Assembly: GCF_000170895.1 (NCBI RefSeq)
Contig: NZ_ABCS01000014.1
Span: 83,771 to 147,770, forward strand
Direction: 5' to 3'
Source of the DNA: Plesiocystis pacifica SIR-1
GTDB lineage: Bacteria > Myxococcota_A > Polyangia > Nannocystales > Nannocystaceae
Length of the DNA: 64,000 bases
The position numbers were made by a program, and so were the translations under genes. How positions within the stretch are numbered: the first letter of the stretch is position 1; every line of letters begins with the position of its first letter. Under the pieces are notes generated by a model. The model made no database searches and was not told where the DNA came from. It was given only the letters and a program-made list of their open reading frames with translations. Positions 16,743-23,729 of this stretch are shown in pieces.

Positions 16743-16830
16743 CAGGGACTGTGAAGTTTTCACAGTCCCTGTCCACTTTAGCCGTCGTGGACGACGCCAC
16801 GCCCTCCCTGCCCCACGTCCACGGCTCAGC
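16743..16830 (-). repeat. 88-bp intergenic repeat, copy B (inverted)
   Basis: Copy B of the 88-bp element, inverted relative to copy A. Its 29-bp palindrome is at 16743-16771 and could terminate the lipoprotein gene just upstream. Its other end overlaps the stop codon of the quinone oxidoreductase gene (16826-16828). Confidence 0.85.
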
Positions 16831-17800
16831 GCTGGGGCTCGATGATGACCTTGCCCTTGACCGCCCGCGCCTCCATCGCCCGCAGCGCCTCGCCGACCTG
16901 CTCGAGGCCGTAGCGCGCGGTGATCTGCGGGCGCAGCTTGCCTGCGGCGTGGAGCTCGAACAGGGCGCGCATGTTCTCGGCGTTGGCCTTGGGGTTCATC
17001 AGGGCCCAGGCCCCCCAGGACACCCCGACGATGGCGCACTGCTTGAGCAGCGCGAGGTTCCACGCCACCCGCGGGATGGTCCCCGAGGCGAAGCCGATCA
17101 CGAGGTGGCGCCCCCCCGGTCCGAGGGCGCGCAGGGCCTGCTCCGAGCGTTCACCGCCGACCGGGTCGTAGACGACATCGACGGCGCCTCCGCCCAGGGC
17201 CTTGGCCCGCTTTTTGAGGTCCTCCTGGGCGTAGTCGATGCCGGCCTCGGCCCCCAGCTCGGCGCAAAAGGCCAGCTTCTCCGGGCTCGAGGCCGCGGCG
17301 ATGACCCGGGCGCCCAGGGCCACGCCGAGCTCGACCGCGGCCGAGCCCACGCCGCCCGCGGCTCCGAGCACCAGCAGCCGCTCGCCCTTTGCGAGCCCAC
17401 CCCGATCGACGAGGCCGTGGTAGGTCGTCCCGTAGGTGAAGGCGAAGGCCCCGGCGAGGTCCGTGGGCATGGTCTCGGGCACCCGCACGCAGCGCTCGGC
17501 GCCCAGGACCACGTGGGTGGCGAAGCCGTTCCAGCCCGTCAGCGCCATGACCCGCTCGCCGACCTCGAAGCCCGCGCCCTCCCCGACGGCGACCACCTCG
17601 CCCGCGACCTCGCCCCCCGGGGCGAAGGGCAGGTTGGGCCGCAGCTGGTAGAGGCCGCGGGTGAGCAGGAGGTCGGGGAAGTTCACCCCCGCCGACTCGA
17701 CGGCGACGACGACCTGCCCGCGCGAGGGCTCGGGGTCGGGGAGCTCGACGACTTCGAGGGCGTCGGGTCCTTCGAGGGCGGTGACGTGAGCGGCGCGCAT
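16826..17800 (-). CDS. NADPH:quinone oxidoreductase (zinc-free MDR family)
   Basis: A 324-residue cytoplasmic medium-chain dehydrogenase/reductase related to QOR, which reduces quinones or enones with NADPH. The N-terminal GroES-like domain (residues 1-120) lacks the zinc-binding Cys/His set of alcohol dehydrogenases but has SAGVNFPDLLLTRG, typical of QOR. The Rossmann fold shows the nucleotide motif LGAAGGVGSAAVELG at about 145-160 and the C-terminal KGKVIIEP element. Its stop codon lies inside repeat copy B. The upstream region carries a partial copy of the GC-rich hairpin repeat. Confidence 0.9.
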   Translation of the reverse strand: MRAAHVTALEGPDALEVVELPDPEPSRGQVVVAVESAGVNFPDLLLTRGLYQLRPNLPFAPGGEVAGEVVAVGEGAGFEVGERVMALTGWNGFATHVVLGAERCVRVPETMPTDLAGAFAFTYGTTYHGLVDRGGLAKGERLLVLGAAGGVGSAAVELGVALGARVIAAASSPEKLAFCAELGAEAGIDYAQEDLKKRAKALGGGAVDVVYDPVGGERSEQALRALGPGGRHLVIGFASGTIPRVAWNLALLKQCAIVGVSWGAWALMNPKANAENMRALFELHAAGKLRPQITARYGLEQVGEALRAMEARAVKGKVIIEPQR

Positions 17801-17880
17801 GGGCGCATGCTAGCAAGCCCCTCGACGCCTGCTCAGATCAGGCATCACCAAAGCGACGCTTCGGCCTACCAAGGACGAAT

Positions 17881-17907
17881 CCACGCCCCCGCTCGCGGGG
17901 GCAAAGC
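17881..17907 (-). repeat. Partial copy of the GC hairpin repeat
   Basis: CCACGCCCCCGCTCGCGGGG followed by GCAAAGC, the inverted form of the hairpin module seen at 21191-21220 and 46677-46706. It lies directly downstream of the esterase-like gene and could act as its transcription terminator. Confidence 0.5.
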
Positions 17908-17912
17908 AGCGC

Positions 17913-19025
17913 TCAGTCGAACAGGATTTCCCGACCCTCGTCCGTTTGGAGGGAGGGGACGTAGGAGTGTCCCACTCCAGGGATCTCGATGTGACGCGCG
18001 GTGTGCCAAAAGCAAAACCATGCCCCGTAGCCCAGGTCGTTGCACACGTCGTTGATGTTTTGACGATGGTTCTCCCAGCGCTCGTGTCGATCCACGCCCT
18101 GCGCCGTGTACCGGCAGTTCGTGGTCACGCCGCCCATGTCGAATTCGCCCACGGTCCAGTAGATGTCACGGGTGATCGCGTTGTGACTGATCGTAGTGGC
18201 CGACTTGCCGACCATGTAGGGATAGTTGTCCGCCAGATCGTCGAGACCGAGGGGGTAGTCGTCGAAGTTGCTGCAGTTCGCCGTGGGGCCTGGCCGGCTC
18301 GGGTCGTGCCAGAGGTAGGTCGATGGGTTGGCGACCCAGTAGCGAACGTCGACCCCAGGGGTCGAGACCTCGGTGACCAGGGAGTAGCGGGCGACGAACT
18401 GCCCGCCCGCGGACTGACCTGCGACGACGATGTCCTCGAGGTTGGGCCGGTGATCCATGAGCTCCTCGATGATGTGATCGACCATGTCGAAGGTCGAGCG
18501 GCTGTGAGTGCTCGCCTCGCCGCCCCAGCGCCAGTCGTTCTCCCACAGCATGTAGTTGGAGGCCTCCCAGTCGTCGTAGATGAGCTGATCGGTCGGGTCG
18601 TCGCTCTCCGGATAGAAGAACTGCGGCGCGATGATGTCCGTCTTGGTCAGGTCGACGCCCTCGGAGAGGGCCTCGGCGATGGTCGGGTCGTAGTACTGCG
18701 TCTTGGCGTTGCTACCCGAGCCATGGATGAGGATGATCGCCCGGGTGACGTTGCTGTTGTTCGAATAGATGCTCCGATTTCTGCAGTAGCGCATCGCACC
18801 CGAACCGTCGTGGATGGTGCCCGTACACAGCTGGGTCTCGTTCGCAATGCCCGGGAAGCTGCCCGGCGCCCGGAACATGGTCTCGTCGCTCGCGTCGCCG
18901 CCGACCTCTCCAAAGGCATCGTCGATGCCTTCGTCTTCGAGGGCGCAGGCGCCGAGGGAGAAGGTCGTCAGGACGAGGGTCGCACGCAGGGTGCGGCGGG
19001 CGATTTGGGGGAGCTTCATCGTCAT
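17913..19025 (-). CDS. Exported alpha/beta-hydrolase-fold lipoprotein, esterase-like
   Basis: A 370-residue predicted lipoprotein; the start at 19025 (a second Met follows 2 codons later) gives a signal peptide ending FSLGAC. The mature chain shows an alpha/beta-hydrolase plan: a strand with the oxyanion-type AIILIHGSGSNAKT, the nucleophile elbow VAGQSAGGQF with Ser as the likely nucleophile, and a late His in HIEIPGVGHSYVP. Paired Cys residues suggest disulfides. It may hydrolyse polysaccharide esters or polyhydroxyalkanoate-like substrates outside the cell, but the substrate cannot be set from sequence. Divergent neighbours are absent; a vWA lipoprotein gene lies 118 bp upstream on the same strand. 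Confidence 0.75.
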   Translation of the reverse strand: MTMKLPQIARRTLRATLVLTTFSLGACALEDEGIDDAFGEVGGDASDETMFRAPGSFPGIANETQLCTGTIHDGSGAMRYCRNRSIYSNNSNVTRAIILIHGSGSNAKTQYYDPTIAEALSEGVDLTKTDIIAPQFFYPESDDPTDQLIYDDWEASNYMLWENDWRWGGEASTHSRSTFDMVDHIIEELMDHRPNLEDIVVAGQSAGGQFVARYSLVTEVSTPGVDVRYWVANPSTYLWHDPSRPGPTANCSNFDDYPLGLDDLADNYPYMVGKSATTISHNAITRDIYWTVGEFDMGGVTTNCRYTAQGVDRHERWENHRQNINDVCNDLGYGAWFCFWHTARHIEIPGVGHSYVPSLQTDEGREILFD

Positions 19026-19143
19026 GACTGGGCGGTGGCCCTCGACGGTGAACTGATCACCCTCGCCCTGGAGCTTCCGCACACGCGACAGCCCTGCTCG
19101 TCTCCCGCAATCGCAGCCTCGCGCGGGCGCGCAGGAGCAGCCC

Positions 19144-20319
19144 TCAGCCGACCGGCTCGAAGGACTGACACGCCAGATCGATGTCCTCGCTCAGCGCGGC
19201 CTCGACGGCCGTGGGCACCGTGGCCGCGCCCGCGCACAGGTTGTGGGCGTAGCCGTTGGCCCCGGTCTGGATCTCGGCGAACTCGTACAGGCGCTCGGCG
19301 TGGAAGGCCGTCGCGCAGCTCTGCGGCTGGCCGCAGAAGTTCACGCCGCCGTTGGCGTTGGGATCGCCGGCGATGACGATGGTCGCGACGCCGGCCTGGT
19401 CGCCGTCCTTGAGCGCGACGAGGGTGTCCTGCAGGGTCGCCACGGGCTGCGGCGCCGTCGCGCAGCCAAAGCCCTCGCAAAAGGGCTCCGGGGCGCCGCC
19501 GAGCTGGTCGTACCAGCCGTAGTCGTCGACGTCGGTGAGCAGCACCAGCACGAGCAGGGCGTCGTCGCGCAAGAAGCCGCTGCTGTCGCTGGACAGCAGG
19601 TTCACGGCGCTGGTCAGCACGTGCTCGCAGCCCACGGACGCGCCCCCGCTCGCGGCGACGGCGTTGGCCGCCCCCAGGAAGTGGGTTGCGATGTCGCCGG
19701 CGCCGTAGTCGAGGCTGTCGAACCAGGGGTTGAGGTCGCTCCAGCCTGGCGGGGTGATCCAGCCGTTGTCGTTGTCGCCCGTGACCCCGATGCGGTAGTC
19801 GATGTCGCCGCAGTTGAGCGACTCGAGGGCCTCGACGATGCCGAGGAAGGCGGCGCCCGCCTTGAGCGCGTTGATCTCCTCGATCATCGAGGCCGAGCCG
19901 TCGAGGGCGAACAGCATGTCGACCTTCTTGCAGCCCGTCTCGGCGCAGGGGCCATCGTCGGCGCCCTCCTCCTGGAGGGTGTCGAGCTTGGGCCCGCCGC
20001 CGCTCGAGTCCGTGGACACGTCGTCCTCGCCCTCGCTCGACTCGCCGTCGGTGCTGCCCGTGGTCGAGCCGTCACCGGAAGACTCGCTGTCTTCGGCCTC
20101 GTCGTCGTCGCCGTCGTCGTCGCCGTTGCCGAGGTCCGTGGCGTTGGGTCCGGCGTTGACGCAGGTGTTGCTGAGGCAGACCAGGCCCACGTCACAGCCG
20201 CCGCCCCCGGTGCAGTCGCAGCCCTCGCCGCCGATGGGGCAATCCTCGGCGCAGCCTTCCATGGTCCACCCCACGCCAAAAGCCAGTACACCGCCGAGGA
20301 TCAAGGAAAAGTGACGCAT
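19144..20319 (-). CDS. von Willebrand factor A domain lipoprotein
   Basis: A 391-residue predicted lipoprotein starting at the ATG at 20319, with a signal peptide and Cys23 in TMEGCAED. A small Cys-rich segment (CDCTGGGGCDVGLVC) and an acidic, Ser-rich linker (about 60-120) precede a vWA domain from about residue 135. The MIDAS motif DGSAS follows strand one (VDMLFALDGSAS), and the later LLTDVDDYGW supplies the fourth and fifth acidic ligands. It ends CQSFEPVG, almost the same as the second vWA lipoprotein at 45440-46612 (CDDFEPVG). Probably a surface binding protein. Confidence 0.8.
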   Translation of the reverse strand: MRHFSLILGGVLAFGVGWTMEGCAEDCPIGGEGCDCTGGGGCDVGLVCLSNTCVNAGPNATDLGNGDDDGDDDEAEDSESSGDGSTTGSTDGESSEGEDDVSTDSSGGGPKLDTLQEEGADDGPCAETGCKKVDMLFALDGSASMIEEINALKAGAAFLGIVEALESLNCGDIDYRIGVTGDNDNGWITPPGWSDLNPWFDSLDYGAGDIATHFLGAANAVAASGGASVGCEHVLTSAVNLLSSDSSGFLRDDALLVLVLLTDVDDYGWYDQLGGAPEPFCEGFGCATAPQPVATLQDTLVALKDGDQAGVATIVIAGDPNANGGVNFCGQPQSCATAFHAERLYEFAEIQTGANGYAHNLCAGAATVPTAVEAALSEDIDLACQSFEPVG

Positions 20320-20469
20320 GAGCCGATGATATCGGACTCCCCCGCCCCTTTGGGCGACATCGCGAAAGTCCCTCACGCGAACACCGTTGGGGGGTGGCGA
20401 TCGCTCTGCTAGCTTTTGCCCAGGCCCCGCGCGCCAACGAGCAGCCCCCGACTCCCCCGCCGCCCACCG

Positions 20470-21081
20470 ATGAACCTCAAAGTCCGCGTCAGCACCCTGA
20501 TCCTCGCCGGCTCTGCCCTCGTGCTCAGCGTCGGAGGCTTCGTGGCCTGGCGCAAGCTCGTCGCCGAGCCCGAGGCCGAGCGCGCCGCCCTCGACGAGGG
20601 CCTCGACGAGCTCGAAGAGCGCGCCAAGCGAGACCGCGGCAAGACCCCGCGCTTCGTCAAGTCGGTGTACTCGGGCTCCAGCGACGAGGCCCGCCGCAGC
20701 GAGCAGGGCGAGGGGCTCGCCGTCCCCCAGGTCGCCAACCAGGGCGAGGGCGACCCCTGGGAGCTCGGCCCCGACGAAGCCGTCGCCAGCTTCCAGCGCG
20801 CCCTCGAGGACCTCGAGGCCGCCCTCGACCTCGACCGCCCGCTCACCCGCGCCGAGCAGGACGCGCTCTACAACCGCGCGACCGGCTCCTTCGAGGCCAT
20901 GTCGAACTACATCGACGGCAGCTCCCCCGATGACCGCGCGCTCATGGAGGACGCCTACCTGCACATGAAGACGCTGATGGCCGAGCTGAGGCTCGAGCGT
21001 CCCGCCTTCGAGCAGGCCTACGACCACCACCACCCCACGCGCGCGCCGCTGCCCGAGGGCGCCCGCCCGCGTCGGCGCTGA
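20470..21081 (+). CDS. Membrane-anchored helical protein, unknown
   Basis: A 203-residue protein with one N-terminal hydrophobic segment (residues about 8-26, STLILAGSALVLSVGGFVA) that can act as an uncleaved anchor. The rest is highly charged and helical, with heptad-like Glu/Leu/Arg patterns at 30-60 and 105-190, so a coiled coil in the periplasm is plausible. A His cluster (DHHHPT) occurs near the C-terminus. The internal ATG at 20470 is preferred because upstream codons lack the local composition bias. No family recognised. Confidence 0.55.
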   Translation: MNLKVRVSTLILAGSALVLSVGGFVAWRKLVAEPEAERAALDEGLDELEERAKRDRGKTPRFVKSVYSGSSDEARRSEQGEGLAVPQVANQGEGDPWELGPDEAVASFQRALEDLEAALDLDRPLTRAEQDALYNRATGSFEAMSNYIDGSSPDDRALMEDAYLHMKTLMAELRLERPAFEQAYDHHHPTRAPLPEGARPRRR

Positions 21082-21110
21082 GTTCTGCTCTACCCCCACG
21101 AGCAGCTGGG

Positions 21111-21256
21111 AACCGGGGGCGCTGCGTCGCTCCGCTCCTCCGCTTTGGCTTGGTGGGCAATGGAGTTCGTGCCTTCGAGAAGGCTCGTGGTCGCCCCCGC
21201 AAGCGGGGGCGTGGGTTCGTTGACAGTCTCTGAGTCGTGGACGTGGGGCAGGGAGG
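21111..21256 (+). repeat. Composite copy of the dispersed repeat family
   Basis: Three modules in order. 21111-21148 has TCGCTCCGCTCCTCCGCTTT, shared with 46641-46680. 21191-21220 has the hairpin GCCCCCGC-AA-GCGGGGGC followed by GTGGGTTCGT, shared with 46677-46706. 21230-21256 has CTGAGTCGTGGACGTGGGGC, shared with repeat copies A and B. About 40 bp of unrelated sequence separates the first two modules. Confidence 0.75.
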
Positions 21257-21402
21257 CTTGGGATCTCCCCCGCGATTCGATTGGGGACAGTTTGAGTCGA
21301 ATGCTGGTGCGCGTCGCTGCGGATCTGGTGAAAAGCTGTCATCGACGCATGCGGGAATGGCCAGGCACGCTGCGCCATGCACCGCACGCATCGGGCTGCA
21401 GG

Positions 21403-21429
21403 TTTTGAATGCCCATACTGCATTCAAAA
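21403..21429. promoter_or_regulatory. 10-bp perfect inverted repeat
   Basis: TTTTGAATGC and its exact complement GCATTCAAAA flank the 7-nt spacer CCATACT, about 65 bp upstream of the HEAT-repeat gene. It is AT-rich against a 70 % GC background. The form suits either a dimeric regulator operator or an RNA hairpin ending in A-residues; an operator seems likelier because the DNA lies in the promoter region of the next gene. Confidence 0.5.
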
Positions 21430-21493
21430 TCGTGCATTTCCTCCGCTCTATGCTGAATGAAGCCTCCGCGGGCGTGCACTCCATGCTCGCACC

Positions 21494-23581
21494 ATGTCGA
21501 GCCGAGACCATCGTTCCCAGGACCCCACCGCGCGCCCCAACCTCGACGCCCAGCTCCCGAGTTCGGCGAGCAAGCTGCCGCGCTGGGCGGCCATCTCGGC
21601 CCTCGGGCTGGCGATCATCGCCGGCGGGGTCGCCAAGTACGAACGCTCGAGCGCGCGAGAAGGCGACGCGTCCCAGGCGAGCGACAGCCTGGGTGAGCGC
21701 GCCTCGAAGGCTCGCGGGCGCGACTTCGCGGCACGGGGCGCGGAGGCCCAAGCGGGCCGCTGCTCCTTCCTCCCCGGCGAGCGCATGGCCTACGCCGTGG
21801 TCACCAGCTCGGACCTCGACCTCGACTTCAGCCCGCTGTCCCAGGGCGTGGACCTGGGCGAGCAGGGCGCGGGCGGTCAGGCCGGGCTCAGCACCACCGA
21901 GGCCCAGACGCGCAGCCTCGAGCGGCGCTGGACCATCGAGCTCGAGGCCCTCACCCTCGGAGACGACGGCGCCTCGGTGCTCGCGGCGCGCATCGACGAC
22001 GAGGGCGTGGTCGGCGAGGGCAGCTCCTTCAACGCCAACGTCGACCTCTCGCCCACCTTCCTGATCCGCGTGGACGGTCGCTGCGCGATCCAGGAGTTCG
22101 GCTGGCGCAGCGAGGGCGAGCTCGACGCCGCCCGGGAGCAGCAGCTGCTCGCCCTGGGCCTGAGCTTCTGGGCGCCCGAGCGCGCCGACTCGGACGCCGC
22201 CTGGACCGGCGGCGGCGTGGACGGGACGGGCCGCTACGAGGCCCGCTACCGCCTCACCGAGGGCGGCCAGCGCGTCCGCGGCGAGTGGGTGAAGCAGCAG
22301 GTCCGGGCGAGCGCGGTCCGGGGCAAGCTCGCGGTCTCGGCCGAGGTCCGCGAGTCCGCCATCGACGTCGAGCTCGCCGACGACGCCTGGTTCGAGCGCG
22401 CCGACCAGGGCCGCACGCTGAGCCTCGCGGTCGCGGGCGTCGAGGTCGGCACCCACGCCAGCCGCACCCAGGCCCGCCGCGTGGCCGTCGACGCGGGGCC
22501 CCAAGCCTCGCTCACGGCCGAGCTGCCTGCGGTCGACGACCCCGGCTGGAGCTGGGGCACGCTCTTGCACCGGCGCAGCGCCGCGGCCCCGGCCGCTGAC
22601 GCCGAGCTCGTCGGCGTGCCCGCGGCCGAGGCCCTCACCCGCTACCGCGAGCTCATCGCCCAGGGCCGCTCCGTGGCCGAGTACGGCGTCTACCTCCAGG
22701 GCTGGCTGCGGGCCAACCCCGAGGGCGCCGGGGTGCTGCTGGCCCAGCTGCGCGCGGGCGCCTTCGACGACGAGGACAACGCGCGCTCGGGGCTGTTCTT
22801 CGCCCTCGGCACGGCCCAGACCGCGGGCGCCCGCGGGGCCCTCGTCGATCTGCTCGGCTCCCCCGACGACGCGACGGCGCACCGCATCTCGGCCGCCCAC
22901 GCCATGGCCATGGTCGCCAACCCCGAGCCGCGCATGCTCGAGCTGATGGCCACGGCGGCCACCGACCCGAGCCTCCACCCCGTCGAGCGCGGCTCCATGA
23001 CCCTCGCCCTCGGAGCCTTCGCGCGCGGGGCCGAGGCCACCGACCCGGCCCTCGCGGCCGAGGCCCGGGCGACCATCGACGGCTGGCTCGCCCAGCCCGA
23101 GGACGACGAGCAGCTGCGCCGCTCGATCCTCGCGGCGGGCAACGCCGGCCACGACGGCCTGGTCGAGTCCGTCGCCCCCTACTTCGACCACGAGGATCCC
23201 ACGGTCCGCGGCTCGGCGGCCCACGCCATGCGCCAGATGTCGCCGGAGCTCGCCTTCCCCCACCTCGGCGACTCGCTCCGCGACGAGGACTCCCGGGTCC
23301 GGGCGCGGGCCCTGGCCAGCGCGACGGCGATCAGCCGCAGTCATGAACAGGCGCCCCCGAGCGCGATGGTCGAGTCGGCCGCGCGCGCCCTCGACGGGGC
23401 CGGCCAGGCCGAACAGCGCGCCCTGCTGAGCTTCCTGCGCGTCGCCGCCGAGCAGGGCGACGCCGGGGCCAAGGCGGCCCTCCAGGACCGCCTCGACCTC
23501 GAGCTGTCCGCGGCCCGCCGCGACCGCCAGCGCCTCGCCGCCCTCGGCCGCAGCGTGCCCGGTCACTGGCAGGCCGACTGA
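21494..23581 (+). CDS. Membrane-anchored beta domain plus HEAT-repeat protein
   Basis: A 695-residue protein. One N-terminal hydrophobic segment (about residues 29-47, LPRWAAISALGLAIIAGGV) anchors it. Residues about 85-340 are beta-rich, beginning CSFLPGERMAYAVVTSS. From about 380 the chain is helical, with HEAT-like repeats (HRISAAHAMAMVANPE, TVRGSAAHAMRQMSPE, SRVRARALASATAIS). A beta domain followed by a helical superhelix resembles the overall plan of large lipid-transfer proteins such as vitellogenin, but this is only an architectural comparison. The 943-residue lipoprotein gene follows after 148 bp and may share the transcript. Confidence 0.6.
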   Translation: MSSRDHRSQDPTARPNLDAQLPSSASKLPRWAAISALGLAIIAGGVAKYERSSAREGDASQASDSLGERASKARGRDFAARGAEAQAGRCSFLPGERMAYAVVTSSDLDLDFSPLSQGVDLGEQGAGGQAGLSTTEAQTRSLERRWTIELEALTLGDDGASVLAARIDDEGVVGEGSSFNANVDLSPTFLIRVDGRCAIQEFGWRSEGELDAAREQQLLALGLSFWAPERADSDAAWTGGGVDGTGRYEARYRLTEGGQRVRGEWVKQQVRASAVRGKLAVSAEVRESAIDVELADDAWFERADQGRTLSLAVAGVEVGTHASRTQARRVAVDAGPQASLTAELPAVDDPGWSWGTLLHRRSAAAPAADAELVGVPAAEALTRYRELIAQGRSVAEYGVYLQGWLRANPEGAGVLLAQLRAGAFDDEDNARSGLFFALGTAQTAGARGALVDLLGSPDDATAHRISAAHAMAMVANPEPRMLELMATAATDPSLHPVERGSMTLALGAFARGAEATDPALAAEARATIDGWLAQPEDDEQLRRSILAAGNAGHDGLVESVAPYFDHEDPTVRGSAAHAMRQMSPELAFPHLGDSLRDEDSRVRARALASATAISRSHEQAPPSAMVESAARALDGAGQAEQRALLSFLRVAAEQGDAGAKAALQDRLDLELSAARRDRQRLAALGRSVPGHWQAD

Positions 23582-23729
23582 GCCCCGCTCCCGCGAGCCC
23601 CTGCCTCTCCCCATTCCACCCCGGCGCGGCCCCTGCCCGCGTCGGCGGAGCGGGCCGACGCGCCCGCGCCACGAGTCGCCACCACGACGCCCACCGACGA
23701 ACGCCCCGAGACCAAGGACGGAACCAACC

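Larger units (their letters stand above)
21082..21493. other. 412-bp non-coding region with repeats and palindrome
   Basis: No gene is supported here. It holds two modules of the dispersed repeat family, a perfect inverted repeat at 21403-21429, and a stretch of lower GC from about 21260 to 21480. A possible -10 box (CATGCT at 21482-21487) ends 6 nt before the ATG at 21494. Confidence 0.6.
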
